The position numbers were made by a program, and so were the translations under genes. Under the pieces are notes generated by a model that made no database searches, was not told the origin of the DNA, and saw only the letters and a program-made list of their open reading frames with translations. 64,000 bases of DNA from Streptomyces sp. NBC_00223 (GTDB lineage Bacteria; Actinomycetota; Actinomycetes; Streptomycetales; Streptomycetaceae), in NCBI RefSeq assembly GCF_036199905.1, contig NZ_CP108109.1, positions 186,001-250,000 on the forward strand. The letters are read 5' to 3'. Below are positions 1-11,488 of the stretch, in pieces; position 1 is the stretch's first letter; each line of letters opens with the position of its first letter.

Positions 1-888
1 GCCGAGGCCCGGGTGCACGACCTGGACGCGCGTTTCGAGCGCGTGCCCACCGGGCTGGCCACCGTGGAGACCTACGACGTCACCTTCTCCGGCTTCGGCG
101 GGCACCGGATCAAGGGCTGGTTCACCCTTCCCGCCGGCGCCACCCGGCCGCTGCCGCTGCTGACACAGTTCATCGGCTACGGCGGCGGGCGCGGGCTGCC
201 GTACGCCCATCTGCTGTGGGCGTCGGCCGGGTTCGCGCACTTCGTGATGGACAACCGCGGCCAGAGCGCCAGTTGGTCGAGCGGTGACACCGCCGACCCG
301 GTGGGCGGCGCCCCGGCCTCCCCCGGCTTTCTGACCCGGGGCATACAGGACCCGCTCGACTTCTACTACCGCCGGCTCTTCACCGACGCGGTGCGCGCGG
401 TGGAGGCGGCCCGCTCGCACCCGCTGGCCGACGCCTCGCGGACGGCGGCGCTCGGGATCAGCCAGGGCGGCGGCATCACGCTGGCCGTCGGCGGGCTCGT
501 CCCCGACCTCGCGGTGATCGGCCCGGATGTGCCTTTCCTGTGCGACTTCCCCCGGGCGGTCACCCTGACCGACGCCTACCCGTACCGTGAGGTGGGTGAC
601 TACCTGGCGGCCCACCGTGGCGCGAAGGCCCGCGCGTTGGAGACGCTGTCCTACTTCGACGGCGTGCACTTCGCCGCCCGCGGCCGGGCCCCCGCGCTCT
701 TCTCCACCGCGCTGGAGGACCAAGTGTGCCCGCCCTCCACGGTGTTCGCGGCCTTCAACGCCTACGCGGGCGACGACAAGCAGATCGAGATCTACGAGTT
801 CAACGGGCACGAGGGCGGCGACGCCTACCAGCAGTCCTTGCAGTTGGAGTGGCTGCGGGAACAACTGCTCGGCACCAATGTGGAATAG
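1..888 (+). CDS. Acetylxylan esterase / cephalosporin-C deacetylase family (AXE1), 5' end missing
   Basis: The reading frame is open to the first base of the window, so the true start lies upstream; about 25-30 N-terminal residues are probably missing. The visible 295 residues match the AXE1 alpha/beta-hydrolase family, which removes acetyl groups from xylan-type sugars or from cephalosporin C. The nucleophile elbow GISQGGG is near residue 150 (counted from the GTG at 13). The acid and His of the triad are expected in ALEDQVCPPS and NGHEGGD near the C-terminus. No signal peptide is visible in what remains, and family members are often cytoplasmic, so it may act on imported acetylated oligosaccharides. 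The neighbourhood contains secreted cellulase, xylanase and pectin lyase genes, which fits a role in plant polymer use. Family assignment is firm, substrate is inferred. Confidence 0.9.
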   Translation, partial: AEARVHDLDARFERVPTGLATVETYDVTFSGFGGHRIKGWFTLPAGATRPLPLLTQFIGYGGGRGLPYAHLLWASAGFAHFVMDNRGQSASWSSGDTADPVGGAPASPGFLTRGIQDPLDFYYRRLFTDAVRAVEAARSHPLADASRTAALGISQGGGITLAVGGLVPDLAVIGPDVPFLCDFPRAVTLTDAYPYREVGDYLAAHRGAKARALETLSYFDGVHFAARGRAPALFSTALEDQVCPPSTVFAAFNAYAGDDKQIEIYEFNGHEGGDAYQQSLQLEWLREQLLGTNVE

Positions 889-945
889 AGCGCGGGTTCG
901 TGGGCAGGTGCGCGGCGAACAGTCCTACGAGTGCGAGGCGATGAC

Positions 946-1848
946 GTGACCGTAGAGGTTCAGCAGTCGGAAAGCACGTACGAGACGGCGACGAGCGCGT
1001 GGTTGCCCGGAGCGCGGGAGGAGGCGACAGGCGGACTGCCGTGGATCGACGACGCCACCGGCGTCGCGCCGAAGGACGCGCGCGTGCTGTCGAGGCTCTT
1101 CTTCGACCGGCTCCAGGAGCTGGAAGAGGGCACACATGCCTACCAGTACGCCCGCAACACCCTGATCGAGATGAACCTGGCCCTGGTGCACTTCGCGGCC
1201 GGCCGGTACCGCAACCGGCCCGCCACCGACCACGAGGAGATCGTCCAGGTCGGCACGATCGGGCTGATCAAGGCGATCGACCGGTTCGACCTGTCCCGCG
1301 AGACGGAGTTCACCACCTTCGCGATCCCGTACATCGTCGGCGAGATGAAACGGTTCTTCCGTGACACCTCGTGGGCGGTGCACGTACCGCGGCGGCTCCA
1401 GGAGCTGCGGGTCGAACTCAGCAAGGCCAAGGAGCACATGTCGCTGCTGCTCGACCGCGACCCGACGGTCGCCGAGCTGGCCGCGTATCTGGAGCTGACC
1501 GAGGACGAGGTGGTCGAGGGCCTGGTCGCGGCGAACGGCTACACGGCCGGTTCCATCGACACACCGTGGAGCGACGCGGACAGCGGCTCGGACGGCGAGG
1601 GGCGCACCCTGGCCGACACCTTCGGCGCCTGCGATCCGGCGCTGGAGCTGGTGGAGGACTTCCACTGCCTGGCGCCGCTGATCTCGCAGCTCCCCGAGCG
1701 GGACCGCGAGCTGCTGAAGATGCGGTTCGGCGAGGAGTTGACGCAGGCGCAGATCGGCGAGCGGATGGGCTACTCGCAGATGCATGTCTCCCGGCTGCTC
1801 AGCCGGACGATAGCGAAGCTCCGCAAGGGACTGCTCACCCAGCGCTGA
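946..1848 (+). CDS. RNA polymerase sigma factor, SigB/SigF/SigG family
   Basis: This is a group 3 sigma factor of about 300 residues. Region 2 is visible as NLALVHFAAGRYRNR...EEIVQVGTIGLIKAIDRFD...TTFAIPYIVGEMKRFFRD. Region 3 follows with VHVPRRLQELR. Region 4 ends the protein with ERDRELLKMRFGEELTQAQIGERMGYSQMHVSRLLSRTI, a clear helix-turn-helix. Start: GTG at 946 has CGAGG seven bases upstream. The earlier GTG at 931 has no good ribosome site. The first about 40 residues are poorly conserved in the family and acidic here. Such sigma factors direct stress or development genes and are usually held by anti-sigma factors of the RsbW type. No anti-sigma gene is adjacent, although a SpoIIE-type phosphatase is encoded at 32078-33433. 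A strong hairpin follows the gene. Confidence 0.93.
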   Translation: MTVEVQQSESTYETATSAWLPGAREEATGGLPWIDDATGVAPKDARVLSRLFFDRLQELEEGTHAYQYARNTLIEMNLALVHFAAGRYRNRPATDHEEIVQVGTIGLIKAIDRFDLSRETEFTTFAIPYIVGEMKRFFRDTSWAVHVPRRLQELRVELSKAKEHMSLLLDRDPTVAELAAYLELTEDEVVEGLVAANGYTAGSIDTPWSDADSGSDGEGRTLADTFGACDPALELVEDFHCLAPLISQLPERDRELLKMRFGEELTQAQIGERMGYSQMHVSRLLSRTIAKLRKGLLTQR

Positions 1849-1880
1849 CGGCGACAAGCGTTCGCGCCCGCACGGCGCGT

Positions 1881-1905
1881 CGGCCCGCGGATTCCCCGCG
1901 GGCCG
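1881..1905. terminator. Hairpin terminator between sigma factor and MFS genes
   Basis: The arms CGGCCCGCGG and CCGCGGGCCG are perfectly complementary (10 bp) around a 5-base loop, with a T-containing run GTCGCTTTGTG after it on the + strand. It lies between the convergent sigma factor and MFS transporter genes and can serve both. Confidence 0.7.
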
Positions 1906-1963
1906 TCGCTTTGTGCTCGCCGTCACCGAGGACGGCCCCGGGCGGAGGGCGTCCCCGCCGTGC

Positions 1964-3466
1964 TCAGGTGCCCGTGGCGGACGGCTCCGCCTGCGACAGC
2001 GGGGTCGCGATGTCCTCCAGCGAGCGTCCCTCGGCCTTGACCGCGAGCAGCGCCGCCACCACCCCGGCCGCGCACATCAGCGACGCGCCGATCTGGAAGG
2101 CCAGCACGGTGTCGCCGACCACTCCGGACTTGGTCAGGTCGGCGAAGACCAGCGGTCCGGTGATACCGCCGGCCGCCGTACCGATGGCATAGAAGAAGGC
2201 GATGGCCATCGCCCGGGTCTCCATCGGGAAGATCTCCGAGACGGTCAGATAGGCGCTGCTGGCGCCGGCCGAGGCGAAGAAGAGCACCACGCACCAGCAG
2301 GCGGTCAGGGTGTTCGCGCTCAGCGACCCGCGGTCGAAGAGCCAGGCGGTCACGAAGAGCAGCACGCCGGAGAGCAGATAGGTCGACGAGATCATGATCC
2401 GCCTGCCGACCGTGTCGAAGAGCCGGCCGAGCAGCAGCGGGCCGAAGAAGTTGCCGCCCGCGATGACCGCGAAGTAGTAGCCGGTGTCGCCGGTACCCAC
2501 ATGGAAGAACGTGATCAGGATGGTGCCGAAGCCGAAGGTGATGGCGTTGTAGAGGAACGCCTGGCCGATGAAGAGCGACAGCCCGAGCACCGCGCGCTTG
2601 GGGTACTTGCCGAAGACGGTTTTGGCGATGGTCCCGAAGCCGATGTTCCTGCGCTGGTGGATGGTGATCTCGGTGGTGGGGCGCGGCAGCCGCCGGTGCT
2701 TCTCGCGCTCGATCTTCTCCTCGACCGAGGAGACCAGTTCCTTCGCCTCGTCGCCGTAGCCGTGGATGAACTGCCATCGCGGGCTCTCCGGCACGTGCCG
2801 CCGTACCAGCAGGATCACCAGGCCGAGCACCACACCGAGGGCAAAGGTGAGCCGCCAGCCGACGTCCTTGGCGAAGATGCCGGTGTTCAGGGCCACGATC
2901 GACAACAGGGACCCGCCGACCGCGCCCAGCCAGTAGCTGCCGTTGATGATCAGGTCGACCCGGCCCCGGTACTTCGAGGGGATCAGCTCGTCGATGGCCG
3001 AGTTGATGGCCGCGTACTCGCCGCCGATGCCGAAGCCGGTCAGAAAGCGGAAGGTGAAGAACCACCACGACGAGAAGGACAGCGCGGTCATCGCGGTGGC
3101 GGTCAGATAGACGGCGAGGGTGATCATGAAGAGCTTGCGGCGGCCGAACCGGTCGGTGAGCCAGCCGAAGAACAGCGCGCCGCAGCAGGCGCCCGCCACG
3201 TACAGCGCGGCGGCGAGGCCGGTGATCTGCGCGGAGGTGATCGGCAGACCGCTGCCCTTCTCCGACAGCCGGCCGGCGATGTTGCCGACGATCGTGACCT
3301 CCAGGCCGTCCAGGATCCAGACGGTGCCCAGTCCGATCACGATCATCCAGTGCCAGCGCGACCACGGCAGCCGGTCGAGCCGGGCCGGCACATCCGTCGT
3401 GACGGTGCCGGTGCTCGGACCGGTGGACGACGGGCCGGACGCGGAGTCAGCCGCGGAACGGGCCAT
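1964..3466 (-). CDS. MFS transporter, metabolite:H+ symporter / sugar-porter-like
   Basis: A 500-residue protein with about 12 hydrophobic segments. The first loop carries the MFS signature GWLTDRFGRRK. The N-domain has RFLTGFGIGGEYAAINSAIDEL, typical of the metabolite:H+ symporter and sugar porter groups. The sixth-seventh helix loop is long and charged (SVEEKIEREKHRRLPRP), as in these families. The first about 35 residues are a Ser/Thr/Gly-rich cytoplasmic tail. Start: ATG preceded by GGAGG at seven bases spacing. It stands alone, so its substrate cannot be inferred from neighbours; dicarboxylates, aromatic acids or sugars are all possible. Confidence 0.88.
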   Translation of the reverse strand: MARSAADSASGPSSTGPSTGTVTTDVPARLDRLPWSRWHWMIVIGLGTVWILDGLEVTIVGNIAGRLSEKGSGLPITSAQITGLAAALYVAGACCGALFFGWLTDRFGRRKLFMITLAVYLTATAMTALSFSSWWFFTFRFLTGFGIGGEYAAINSAIDELIPSKYRGRVDLIINGSYWLGAVGGSLLSIVALNTGIFAKDVGWRLTFALGVVLGLVILLVRRHVPESPRWQFIHGYGDEAKELVSSVEEKIEREKHRRLPRPTTEITIHQRRNIGFGTIAKTVFGKYPKRAVLGLSLFIGQAFLYNAITFGFGTILITFFHVGTGDTGYYFAVIAGGNFFGPLLLGRLFDTVGRRIMISSTYLLSGVLLFVTAWLFDRGSLSANTLTACWCVVLFFASAGASSAYLTVSEIFPMETRAMAIAFFYAIGTAAGGITGPLVFADLTKSGVVGDTVLAFQIGASLMCAAGVVAALLAVKAEGRSLEDIATPLSQAEPSATGT

Positions 3467-3732
3467 GGAAGATCACCTCCTCGTCGGTCAGTCTCACATC
3501 GGTCGACGGACCTCGCGCGACGACCGCTTCCGGTGGGAAGGGCCGTCACCTGCGTGGGTGGATCCGGCCTTTCCCGGTCGTTCGTCTGTCCCCGGCGCCC
3601 GCGGTTACGCCCGCCGGATGCGGCCCGCCGCCCGCGCCGCCGGGACATTTCCCGTCCGGCGGTGTAGATACGGGCCGACCCCGTTCGTCGTGAAGGTGAC
3701 CGTGACCGGAGCACAGCCGAAGGAGTAGTGCC

Positions 3733-4062
3733 ATGAAGTACCTGCTGCTGATCTGCAGTGAGGAGCAGGGGTTCGACGCGACCCCGGAGGAGATGGACGC
3801 CACGCCCTGGGCGGAGGAGATGGACCGCCGCGGGATCCGGCTGACGGGCAGCAGGACCCGTGACGCCGAGGACGCCACGACGGTACGGGTCAGGGACGGC
3901 GCCAAGCTGCTCACCGACGGGCCGTACGCGGAGACCAAGGAGCAGATGTGCGGCTTTGACATCATCGAGTGCGCCGACCTCGACGAGGCGGTCGAGGTCG
4001 CCTCGCGGCACCCGGTGGCCCACCACGGGATGATCGAGGTGCGGCCGTTCTGGACCGGGTGA
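3733..4062 (+). CDS. YCII-related (DGPF-domain) protein
   Basis: A 109-residue small alpha/beta protein beginning MKYLLLICSEE with LLTDGPYAETKEQMCGFDIIEC, the DGPF motif region of the YCII-related family. These proteins are almost always encoded directly before ECF sigma factors of the ECF41/ECF42 type, and their biochemical role is not established. Here the gene overlaps the sigma factor by 4 bases (GTGA), so the two are translationally coupled. The AGCCGAAGGAGT upstream gives a good ribosome site. Confidence 0.9.
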   Translation: MKYLLLICSEEQGFDATPEEMDATPWAEEMDRRGIRLTGSRTRDAEDATTVRVRDGAKLLTDGPYAETKEQMCGFDIIECADLDEAVEVASRHPVAHHGMIEVRPFWTG

Positions 4063-5333
4063 AGGAGGCGGTCGCCGCGGCCTGGCCCGAGGAGTGGGGC
4101 CGGGTCGTGGCGGCGGTCATCCGGCAGACCGGCGACTGGGACCTCGCCGAGGAGTGCGCCCAGGACGCCTTCGAGCGCGCCCTGGAGCGCTGGCCGCGCG
4201 ACGGGGTGCCGCGCAGGCCGGGGGCGTGGCTGACCACCACCGCGCGCCACCGGGCGCTCGACGTGCTGCGGCGCAGGACGAACGAGGCCGTCAAGCTCCG
4301 GGAGACGGCCCGGCTCACGCCGGCTCCCCCGGACGACGACGCCACCGCGGCGCCCGTGGTCGAGGCGGCCGGCGACGCCGTGCCCGACGACCGGCTGCGG
4401 CTGATCTTCACCTGCTGTCACCCGGCGCTGCCGCTGCCCGCCCAGGTCGCCCTGACCCTGCGTACGCTGACCGGGCTGAGCACCGCCGAGATCGCCCGCG
4501 CCTTCCTGGTGCCCGAGCGGACGATGGCCCAGCGGCTCAGCCGCGCCAAGAACAGGATCAGGAACACGGGCATCCCGTTCCGGGTGCCGCCGAGGGAACT
4601 GCTGCCGGAGCGGACCTCTGCCGTGCTGGCCGTGCTCTATCTGCTCTTCAACGCCGGTTACGCGCCCGGCGCCGAGGGTCCCGACCAGCGGCGGGTGACG
4701 GCCGAGGCGATCCGGATGGCCCGGCTGCCGGCCCGGCTGCTGCCGCGGGAGCCCGAGGCGGCCGGGCTGCTCGCGCTGATGCTGCTGCACGACGCGCGCG
4801 CGGCGGCCCGTACCGACCGGGCCGGTGATCTGGTGCCGCTGGAGGAGCAGGACCGCGGCCGCTGGGACCGCGAGGAGATCGCCGAGGGCGTCGCCGTCCT
4901 GGACGCGGCGCTGGCCGCGCGCCGGCCGGGGCCGTATCAGGTGCAGGCCGCGATCGCCGCGTGCCATGCGCAGGCCCTTCGGGCACGGGACACCGACTGG
5001 GCGCAGATCGCCCTGCTCTACGGGGAGTTGGCCCGCAGGGCGCCGGGTCCGGTGGTGGAGCTGAACCGGGCGGTGGCCGTGGCGATGGCCGAGGGCCCGG
5101 CGGCGGGTCTGGAGCTGGTCGAATCGCTGGCCGCGGCGGGCGAGTTGGCGGGCTACCATCTGCTGCCCGCGACCCGCGCGGATCTGCTGCGCCGGCTCGG
5201 CCGCCGCGGTGAGGCCGCGGCCGCCTACCGGGCGGCGCTCGCGCTGGCCCCGACCGAGGCCGAACGCCGTTTTCTGGCCCGCCGATTGTCCGAGGTGGCC
5301 GAGGTGTCCGAGGTGTCCGAGGGCGGGGGCTGA
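4059..5333 (+). CDS. ECF42-type RNA polymerase sigma factor with C-terminal TPR-like domain
   Basis: The start is placed at the GTG that overlaps the stop of the YCII gene, giving 424 residues (VKEAVAAAWPEEWGRVV). The frame is open further upstream but that stretch lies over the YCII gene. Region 2 is seen in TGDWDLAEECAQDAFERALERW...AWLTTTARHRALDVLRR. Region 4 is in ALTLRTLTGLSTAEIARAFLVPERTMAQRLSRAKNRIR. The large C-terminal part (YLLFNAGYAPG, AIAACHAQALRARDTDWAQIALLYGEL, NRAVAVAMAEGPAAGLE) is the domain characteristic of ECF42, where it replaces an anti-sigma factor. The co-transcribed DGPF protein is the standard partner. The C-terminus ends in a short Glu/Val/Ser repeat (EVAEVSEVSEGG). 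Confidence 0.92.
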   Translation: MKEAVAAAWPEEWGRVVAAVIRQTGDWDLAEECAQDAFERALERWPRDGVPRRPGAWLTTTARHRALDVLRRRTNEAVKLRETARLTPAPPDDDATAAPVVEAAGDAVPDDRLRLIFTCCHPALPLPAQVALTLRTLTGLSTAEIARAFLVPERTMAQRLSRAKNRIRNTGIPFRVPPRELLPERTSAVLAVLYLLFNAGYAPGAEGPDQRRVTAEAIRMARLPARLLPREPEAAGLLALMLLHDARAAARTDRAGDLVPLEEQDRGRWDREEIAEGVAVLDAALAARRPGPYQVQAAIAACHAQALRARDTDWAQIALLYGELARRAPGPVVELNRAVAVAMAEGPAAGLELVESLAAAGELAGYHLLPATRADLLRRLGRRGEAAAAYRAALALAPTEAERRFLARRLSEVAEVSEVSEGGG

Positions 5334-5340
5334 CCTGCCG

Positions 5341-5378
5341 GGTGTCCCGGACCGTCCTCGCGGGCGGTCCGGGACACC
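5341..5378. terminator. Bidirectional hairpin terminator between ECF42 sigma and GH9 genes
   Basis: GGTGTCCCGGACCG and CGGTCCGGGACACC form a perfect 14-bp stem around a 10-base loop, between two convergent genes. Confidence 0.8.
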
Positions 5379-5388
5379 TGACGTACGG

Positions 5389-8475
<3,087 letters not shown>

Positions 8476-8697
8476 TCAAGCGTCCTGCGGACGGCGCCGC
8501 CCCCGTCGGACATTCCTCCCGGCCGGCGGCGGAGCGGGGGGCGTCCGGCAGGGCCGGCAGGGGGCATTCCGGCCTCCTCACGGGGGTTTCTTTCCGTCAT
8601 ACGGGACGACCGGGCATCTTCGGGGCACAGGACACGAAGGAGGCGAAGTCCCGCCTCCGTTCCCTTTCCGCCCCCAGACGAGGTGTGAGGTCCCGCC

Positions 8698-10065
8698 GTG
8701 CGCCAGCCGTCAGTCCCCGCCGCCGCTCCCCGGCCGTACTCCGTGCCCGCCCGCCGCTCGCGCCGCACGGCCGGGCTCGCGCTCGGCCTCCTTGTCACCG
8801 TGACCGCCTGCGGCACCACGACCCAGGGCACCCCCGCGTCCTCCTCCTCCGGGACGGGCGGCGCCCCCACCACCACCGCGAGCGCGACCACGACCAGCGC
8901 GTCCCCGAGCACGTCGGCGTCCACCTCGGCCTCGGCCTCCGGGTCCGGTTCGGCCCCGGTGCCGCCGGCCACCCGCAGTACGTCCGCCACGCCGTCCAAG
9001 GCGACGCCCGCGGCGACCTGCGTCAGCCGGACCATGTCCGCGATGTCCACCGCGCAGCGGGTGGGCCAGCTGTTCATGACGTCGGTCAGCACCTCGGGCA
9101 TGACCTCCGCCGAGTCCTCGGCCCTGACCCGGGGGCGGGTGGGCTCGGTCTTCCTCATCGGCCACACGTCGACGGGCACGGCCGCGGTGAAGAAGGTCAC
9201 CGACCGGGTGCGGGCACTGGCCCCCTCGGTGCACGGCGCCCGGGTGGGAATGCTGATCTCGACCGACCAGGAGGGCGGCCGGGTGCAGGTACTCAACGGG
9301 CCCGGTTTCAGCACCATCCCGAGCGCGGTCACCCAGGGCACGTGGTCCACCACCCGGCTGCAGAGCAGCGCGCGGGAGTGGGCGCGGCAGCTCAAGTCGG
9401 CCGGCGTCAACATGAACCTGGCGCCCGTCGCGGACACCGTGCCCCCCGACCTGGTGAACGTCAACGCGCCCATCGGCAAGCTCGACCGGGAGTTCGGCAC
9501 CACCCCGGCGACGGTCGCCTCGCACAGCGACGCCTTCCTGCGCGGAATGAGGCAGGAGGGCGTGGCCCCGACGATCAAGCACTTCCCGGGCCTGGGCCGG
9601 GTGCGCGGCAACACCGACCTGACCGCGGGCGTCACCGACACCGTCACCACCAGGAACGACCCGTTCCTCCAGCCGTTCCGCAGCGGCATCCAGGCGGGCA
9701 CGCCGTTCGTGATGGTCTCGTCCGCGATCTACTCGAAGATCGACCCCAAGCGCCAGGCCGTCTTCTCCCCCACGATCGTGACCGGCATCCTGCGCGACTC
9801 GCTGGGCTTCAAGGGCGTGATCATCTCCGACGACCTCGGGCAGGCCGTCGCCGTCAGCGACCACACCCCCGCCAAGCGGGCACTGGACTTCATCCTGTCC
9901 GGCGGGAACATCGTGCTGACGGTGAAGCCGTCCGACATCGCCCCGATGACCAGCGCGGTGATCAGCGGGCTCCCGCACAGCGCGGCTCTGCGCAAGGCGG
10001 TCGACGACAGCGTACGGCGGGTGCTCACCGCCAAGGCCAACGCGGGTGTGCTGACCTGCGGCTGA
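8698..10065 (+). CDS. GH3 family beta-N-acetylhexosaminidase-like lipoprotein (NagZ-like)
   Basis: A 455-residue predicted lipoprotein: Arg-rich N-terminus, hydrophobic stretch GLALGLLVTVTAC with lipobox VTAC and lipidated Cys at residue 38. A Ser/Thr/Gly/Ala-rich linker follows to about residue 100. The rest is a single GH3 catalytic domain. NagZ-type features are STDQEGGRVQVL, NMNLAPVAD, TIKHFPGLGRVRGNTD and the nucleophile Asp region GVIISDDLGQAVA. The family releases terminal N-acetylglucosamine or related beta-linked sugars, in peptidoglycan turnover or chitin use. The enzyme should face outward on the membrane. Start: GTG with TGAGG seven bases upstream. It is divergent from the GH9 cellulase; whether the CebR box also affects it is unknown. 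Confidence 0.88.
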   Translation: MRQPSVPAAAPRPYSVPARRSRRTAGLALGLLVTVTACGTTTQGTPASSSSGTGGAPTTTASATTTSASPSTSASTSASASGSGSAPVPPATRSTSATPSKATPAATCVSRTMSAMSTAQRVGQLFMTSVSTSGMTSAESSALTRGRVGSVFLIGHTSTGTAAVKKVTDRVRALAPSVHGARVGMLISTDQEGGRVQVLNGPGFSTIPSAVTQGTWSTTRLQSSAREWARQLKSAGVNMNLAPVADTVPPDLVNVNAPIGKLDREFGTTPATVASHSDAFLRGMRQEGVAPTIKHFPGLGRVRGNTDLTAGVTDTVTTRNDPFLQPFRSGIQAGTPFVMVSSAIYSKIDPKRQAVFSPTIVTGILRDSLGFKGVIISDDLGQAVAVSDHTPAKRALDFILSGGNIVLTVKPSDIAPMTSAVISGLPHSAALRKAVDDSVRRVLTAKANAGVLTCG

Positions 10066-10083
10066 GCCGTCGCTACCGTACGG

Positions 10084-10120
10084 CGGTCCCGCCCCGGTCC
10101 TCCCGGCCGGAGCGGGACCG
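10084..10120. terminator. Hairpin terminator after the GH3 lipoprotein gene
   Basis: CGGTCCCGC (10084-10092) and GCGGGACCG (10112-10120) form a 9-bp stem with a GC-rich inner part that can pair further. It lies 19 bases after the stop codon. Confidence 0.6.
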
Positions 10121-10138
10121 TCCTCACGACGAGTTCTG

Positions 10139-10158
10139 TACCTACTGGTATGTACACT
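10139..10158 (+). promoter_or_regulatory. Operator and -10 region of the TetR gene (autoregulation, leaderless)
   Basis: TACCTACTGGTATGTA (10139-10154) is an inverted repeat with 7-bp arms and one mismatch, a typical TetR-type operator. It overlaps a -10-like TACACT (10153-10158) seven bases before the GTG start of the TetR gene. This suggests a leaderless or near-leaderless transcript repressed by its own product. No clear -35 is visible. Confidence 0.55.
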
Positions 10159-10165
10159 CCTTCGG

Positions 10166-10816
10166 GTGAACACCGCGGAGCGACTGATCGAGAGCGCGCA
10201 GGCCCTGCTCTGGGAGCGCGGCTACGTCGGCACCAGCCCGAGGGCCATCCAGGAGCGGGCGGGCGCCGGGCAGGGCAGCATGTACCACCACTTCCGGGGC
10301 AAGCCGGATCTGGCGCTGGCCGCGATGCGGCGCAGCGCCGAGGAGCTGCGCGACCGGGCCGACGCCCAGCTGGCCGCCGGGGCGGGCGCGCCGGAGAAGC
10401 TGACGGGGTATCTGCTGTACGAGCGCGACCCGCTGCCGGGCTGCCGGGTCGGCCGGATGGCGATGGACCCGGAGGTCGTCTCCAGCGAGGAGCTGCGGGC
10501 GCCGGTCGAGGAGACCTTCGCCTGGCTGCGCGAACGGCTCGCCGGGATCGTCGCCGAGGGGGTCGCCTCGGGCGAGCTGCGGGCGGGCCTCGACCCGGCC
10601 GACACCGCCGCCGCGATCGCCGCGGTGGTGCAGGGCGGGTACGTACTGGCCCGCGCGGCCGGTTCCCGCGAACCGTTCGACCGGGCGGTACGCGGCGCGG
10701 TGGGCCTGCTGGCCGTCGGCGGTCCGGCGGATCACCGGCCGCAGCCCCGTACGCATTCCGGCGCCGGGGTCTCCTCGGCGCCGCACCACGAGGAGGGCCG
10801 TACGTGCACGCCATGA
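10166..10816 (+). CDS. TetR family transcriptional regulator
   Basis: A 216-residue regulator. The DNA-binding domain covers residues 1-50 (TAERLIESAQALLWERGYVGTSPRAIQERAGAGQGSMYHHFRGKPDLALAAM). The ligand domain continues to the C-terminus and resembles YxaF/LmrA-like TetR proteins (PGCRVGRMAMDPEVVSSEELRAPVEETFAWL). The start is the GTG right behind the operator-like repeat. The 3' end overlaps the next gene, a DUF4865 protein, which is the usual partner of this TetR subgroup, so it probably controls that operon and itself. Confidence 0.9.
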   Translation: MNTAERLIESAQALLWERGYVGTSPRAIQERAGAGQGSMYHHFRGKPDLALAAMRRSAEELRDRADAQLAAGAGAPEKLTGYLLYERDPLPGCRVGRMAMDPEVVSSEELRAPVEETFAWLRERLAGIVAEGVASGELRAGLDPADTAAAIAAVVQGGYVLARAAGSREPFDRAVRGAVGLLAVGGPADHRPQPRTHSGAGVSSAPHHEEGRTCTP

Positions 10817-11391
10817 ACTACCGCATCACCCTGCCCGCCGACTACGACATGGGGATCGTCCGGCACCGGGTCGCCACCAAGGGCCCGCTGCTCGACGACT
10901 TCCCCGGGCTGGGCCAGAAGGCGTATCTGATCCGGGAGCGCGGGGTGGACGGCTCGCCGGTCAACCAGTACGCGCCCTTCTACCTGTGGAACACCGCCGA
11001 GGGCATGAACAGCTTTCTGTGGGGACCCGGCTTCCAGTCGCTCATCGAAGACTTCGGCCGCCCGGTGGTCGAGCACTGGACCGGGCTCGGCTTCGCCCGC
11101 GGGCCGGCCGCCCCGGAGGTCCCGCGCGCGGCGGCCCGCCGCTCCCGGCCGCTGGACCCCGCCGAGCGGCCTGCGGCCGTGATCGGGCGCGCGCTCGAAG
11201 AGCTGCCGGAGCTGGCCGCGCGGCCCGGGGTGCACTCGGCGGCCGTGGTGATCGACCCCCGGCACTGGGAGCTGCTGCACTTCACCCTCTGGCGGGACGC
11301 GGCGCCCGACGAGCCGGGCACCGAGCGGTATCAGGTGCTGCACCTGTCGAGGCCGGAGCTGGACGCGCTGGGGACGGGACGGCAGTGGTGA
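10804..11391 (+). CDS. DUF4865 family protein
   Basis: A 195-residue cytosolic protein with the family opening NYRITLPADYDMGIVRHRVATKGPLLDDFPGLGQKAYLIRE and the segment YAPFYLWNTAEGMNSFLWGPGFQSLIEDFGRP, which looks like a ferredoxin-like/monooxygenase-type fold. The function is unknown; family members occur beside TetR repressors and redox or detoxification genes. Start: GTG at 10804 has GAGGAGGG five to six bases upstream. ATG at 10813 is the alternative and would form an ATGA overlap with the TetR stop. Confidence 0.82.
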   Translation: MHAMNYRITLPADYDMGIVRHRVATKGPLLDDFPGLGQKAYLIRERGVDGSPVNQYAPFYLWNTAEGMNSFLWGPGFQSLIEDFGRPVVEHWTGLGFARGPAAPEVPRAAARRSRPLDPAERPAAVIGRALEELPELAARPGVHSAAVVIDPRHWELLHFTLWRDAAPDEPGTERYQVLHLSRPELDALGTGRQW

Positions 11392-11488
11392 CGCGGCGGG
11401 CACGGATCGGCCGCGCGGCGCGGTACCGGCCGCGCGGGGAGTTCGCGGGTGTCCGGGGCGGGCGGGTCGCCCGGGACGGCGGCGCCTC

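Noticed and set aside
1913..3667. 584-codon + strand frame over the MFS gene
   Set aside because: It is antisense to the MFS transporter and gives a Gly/Asp/Arg/Gln-rich product without hydrophobic or domain structure.
3969..4058. Upstream extension of the ECF42 frame by 30 codons
   Set aside because: It lies wholly over the YCII gene and its residues (Arg/Gly/Pro-rich) do not fit the family start; the GTG overlapping the YCII stop fits much better.
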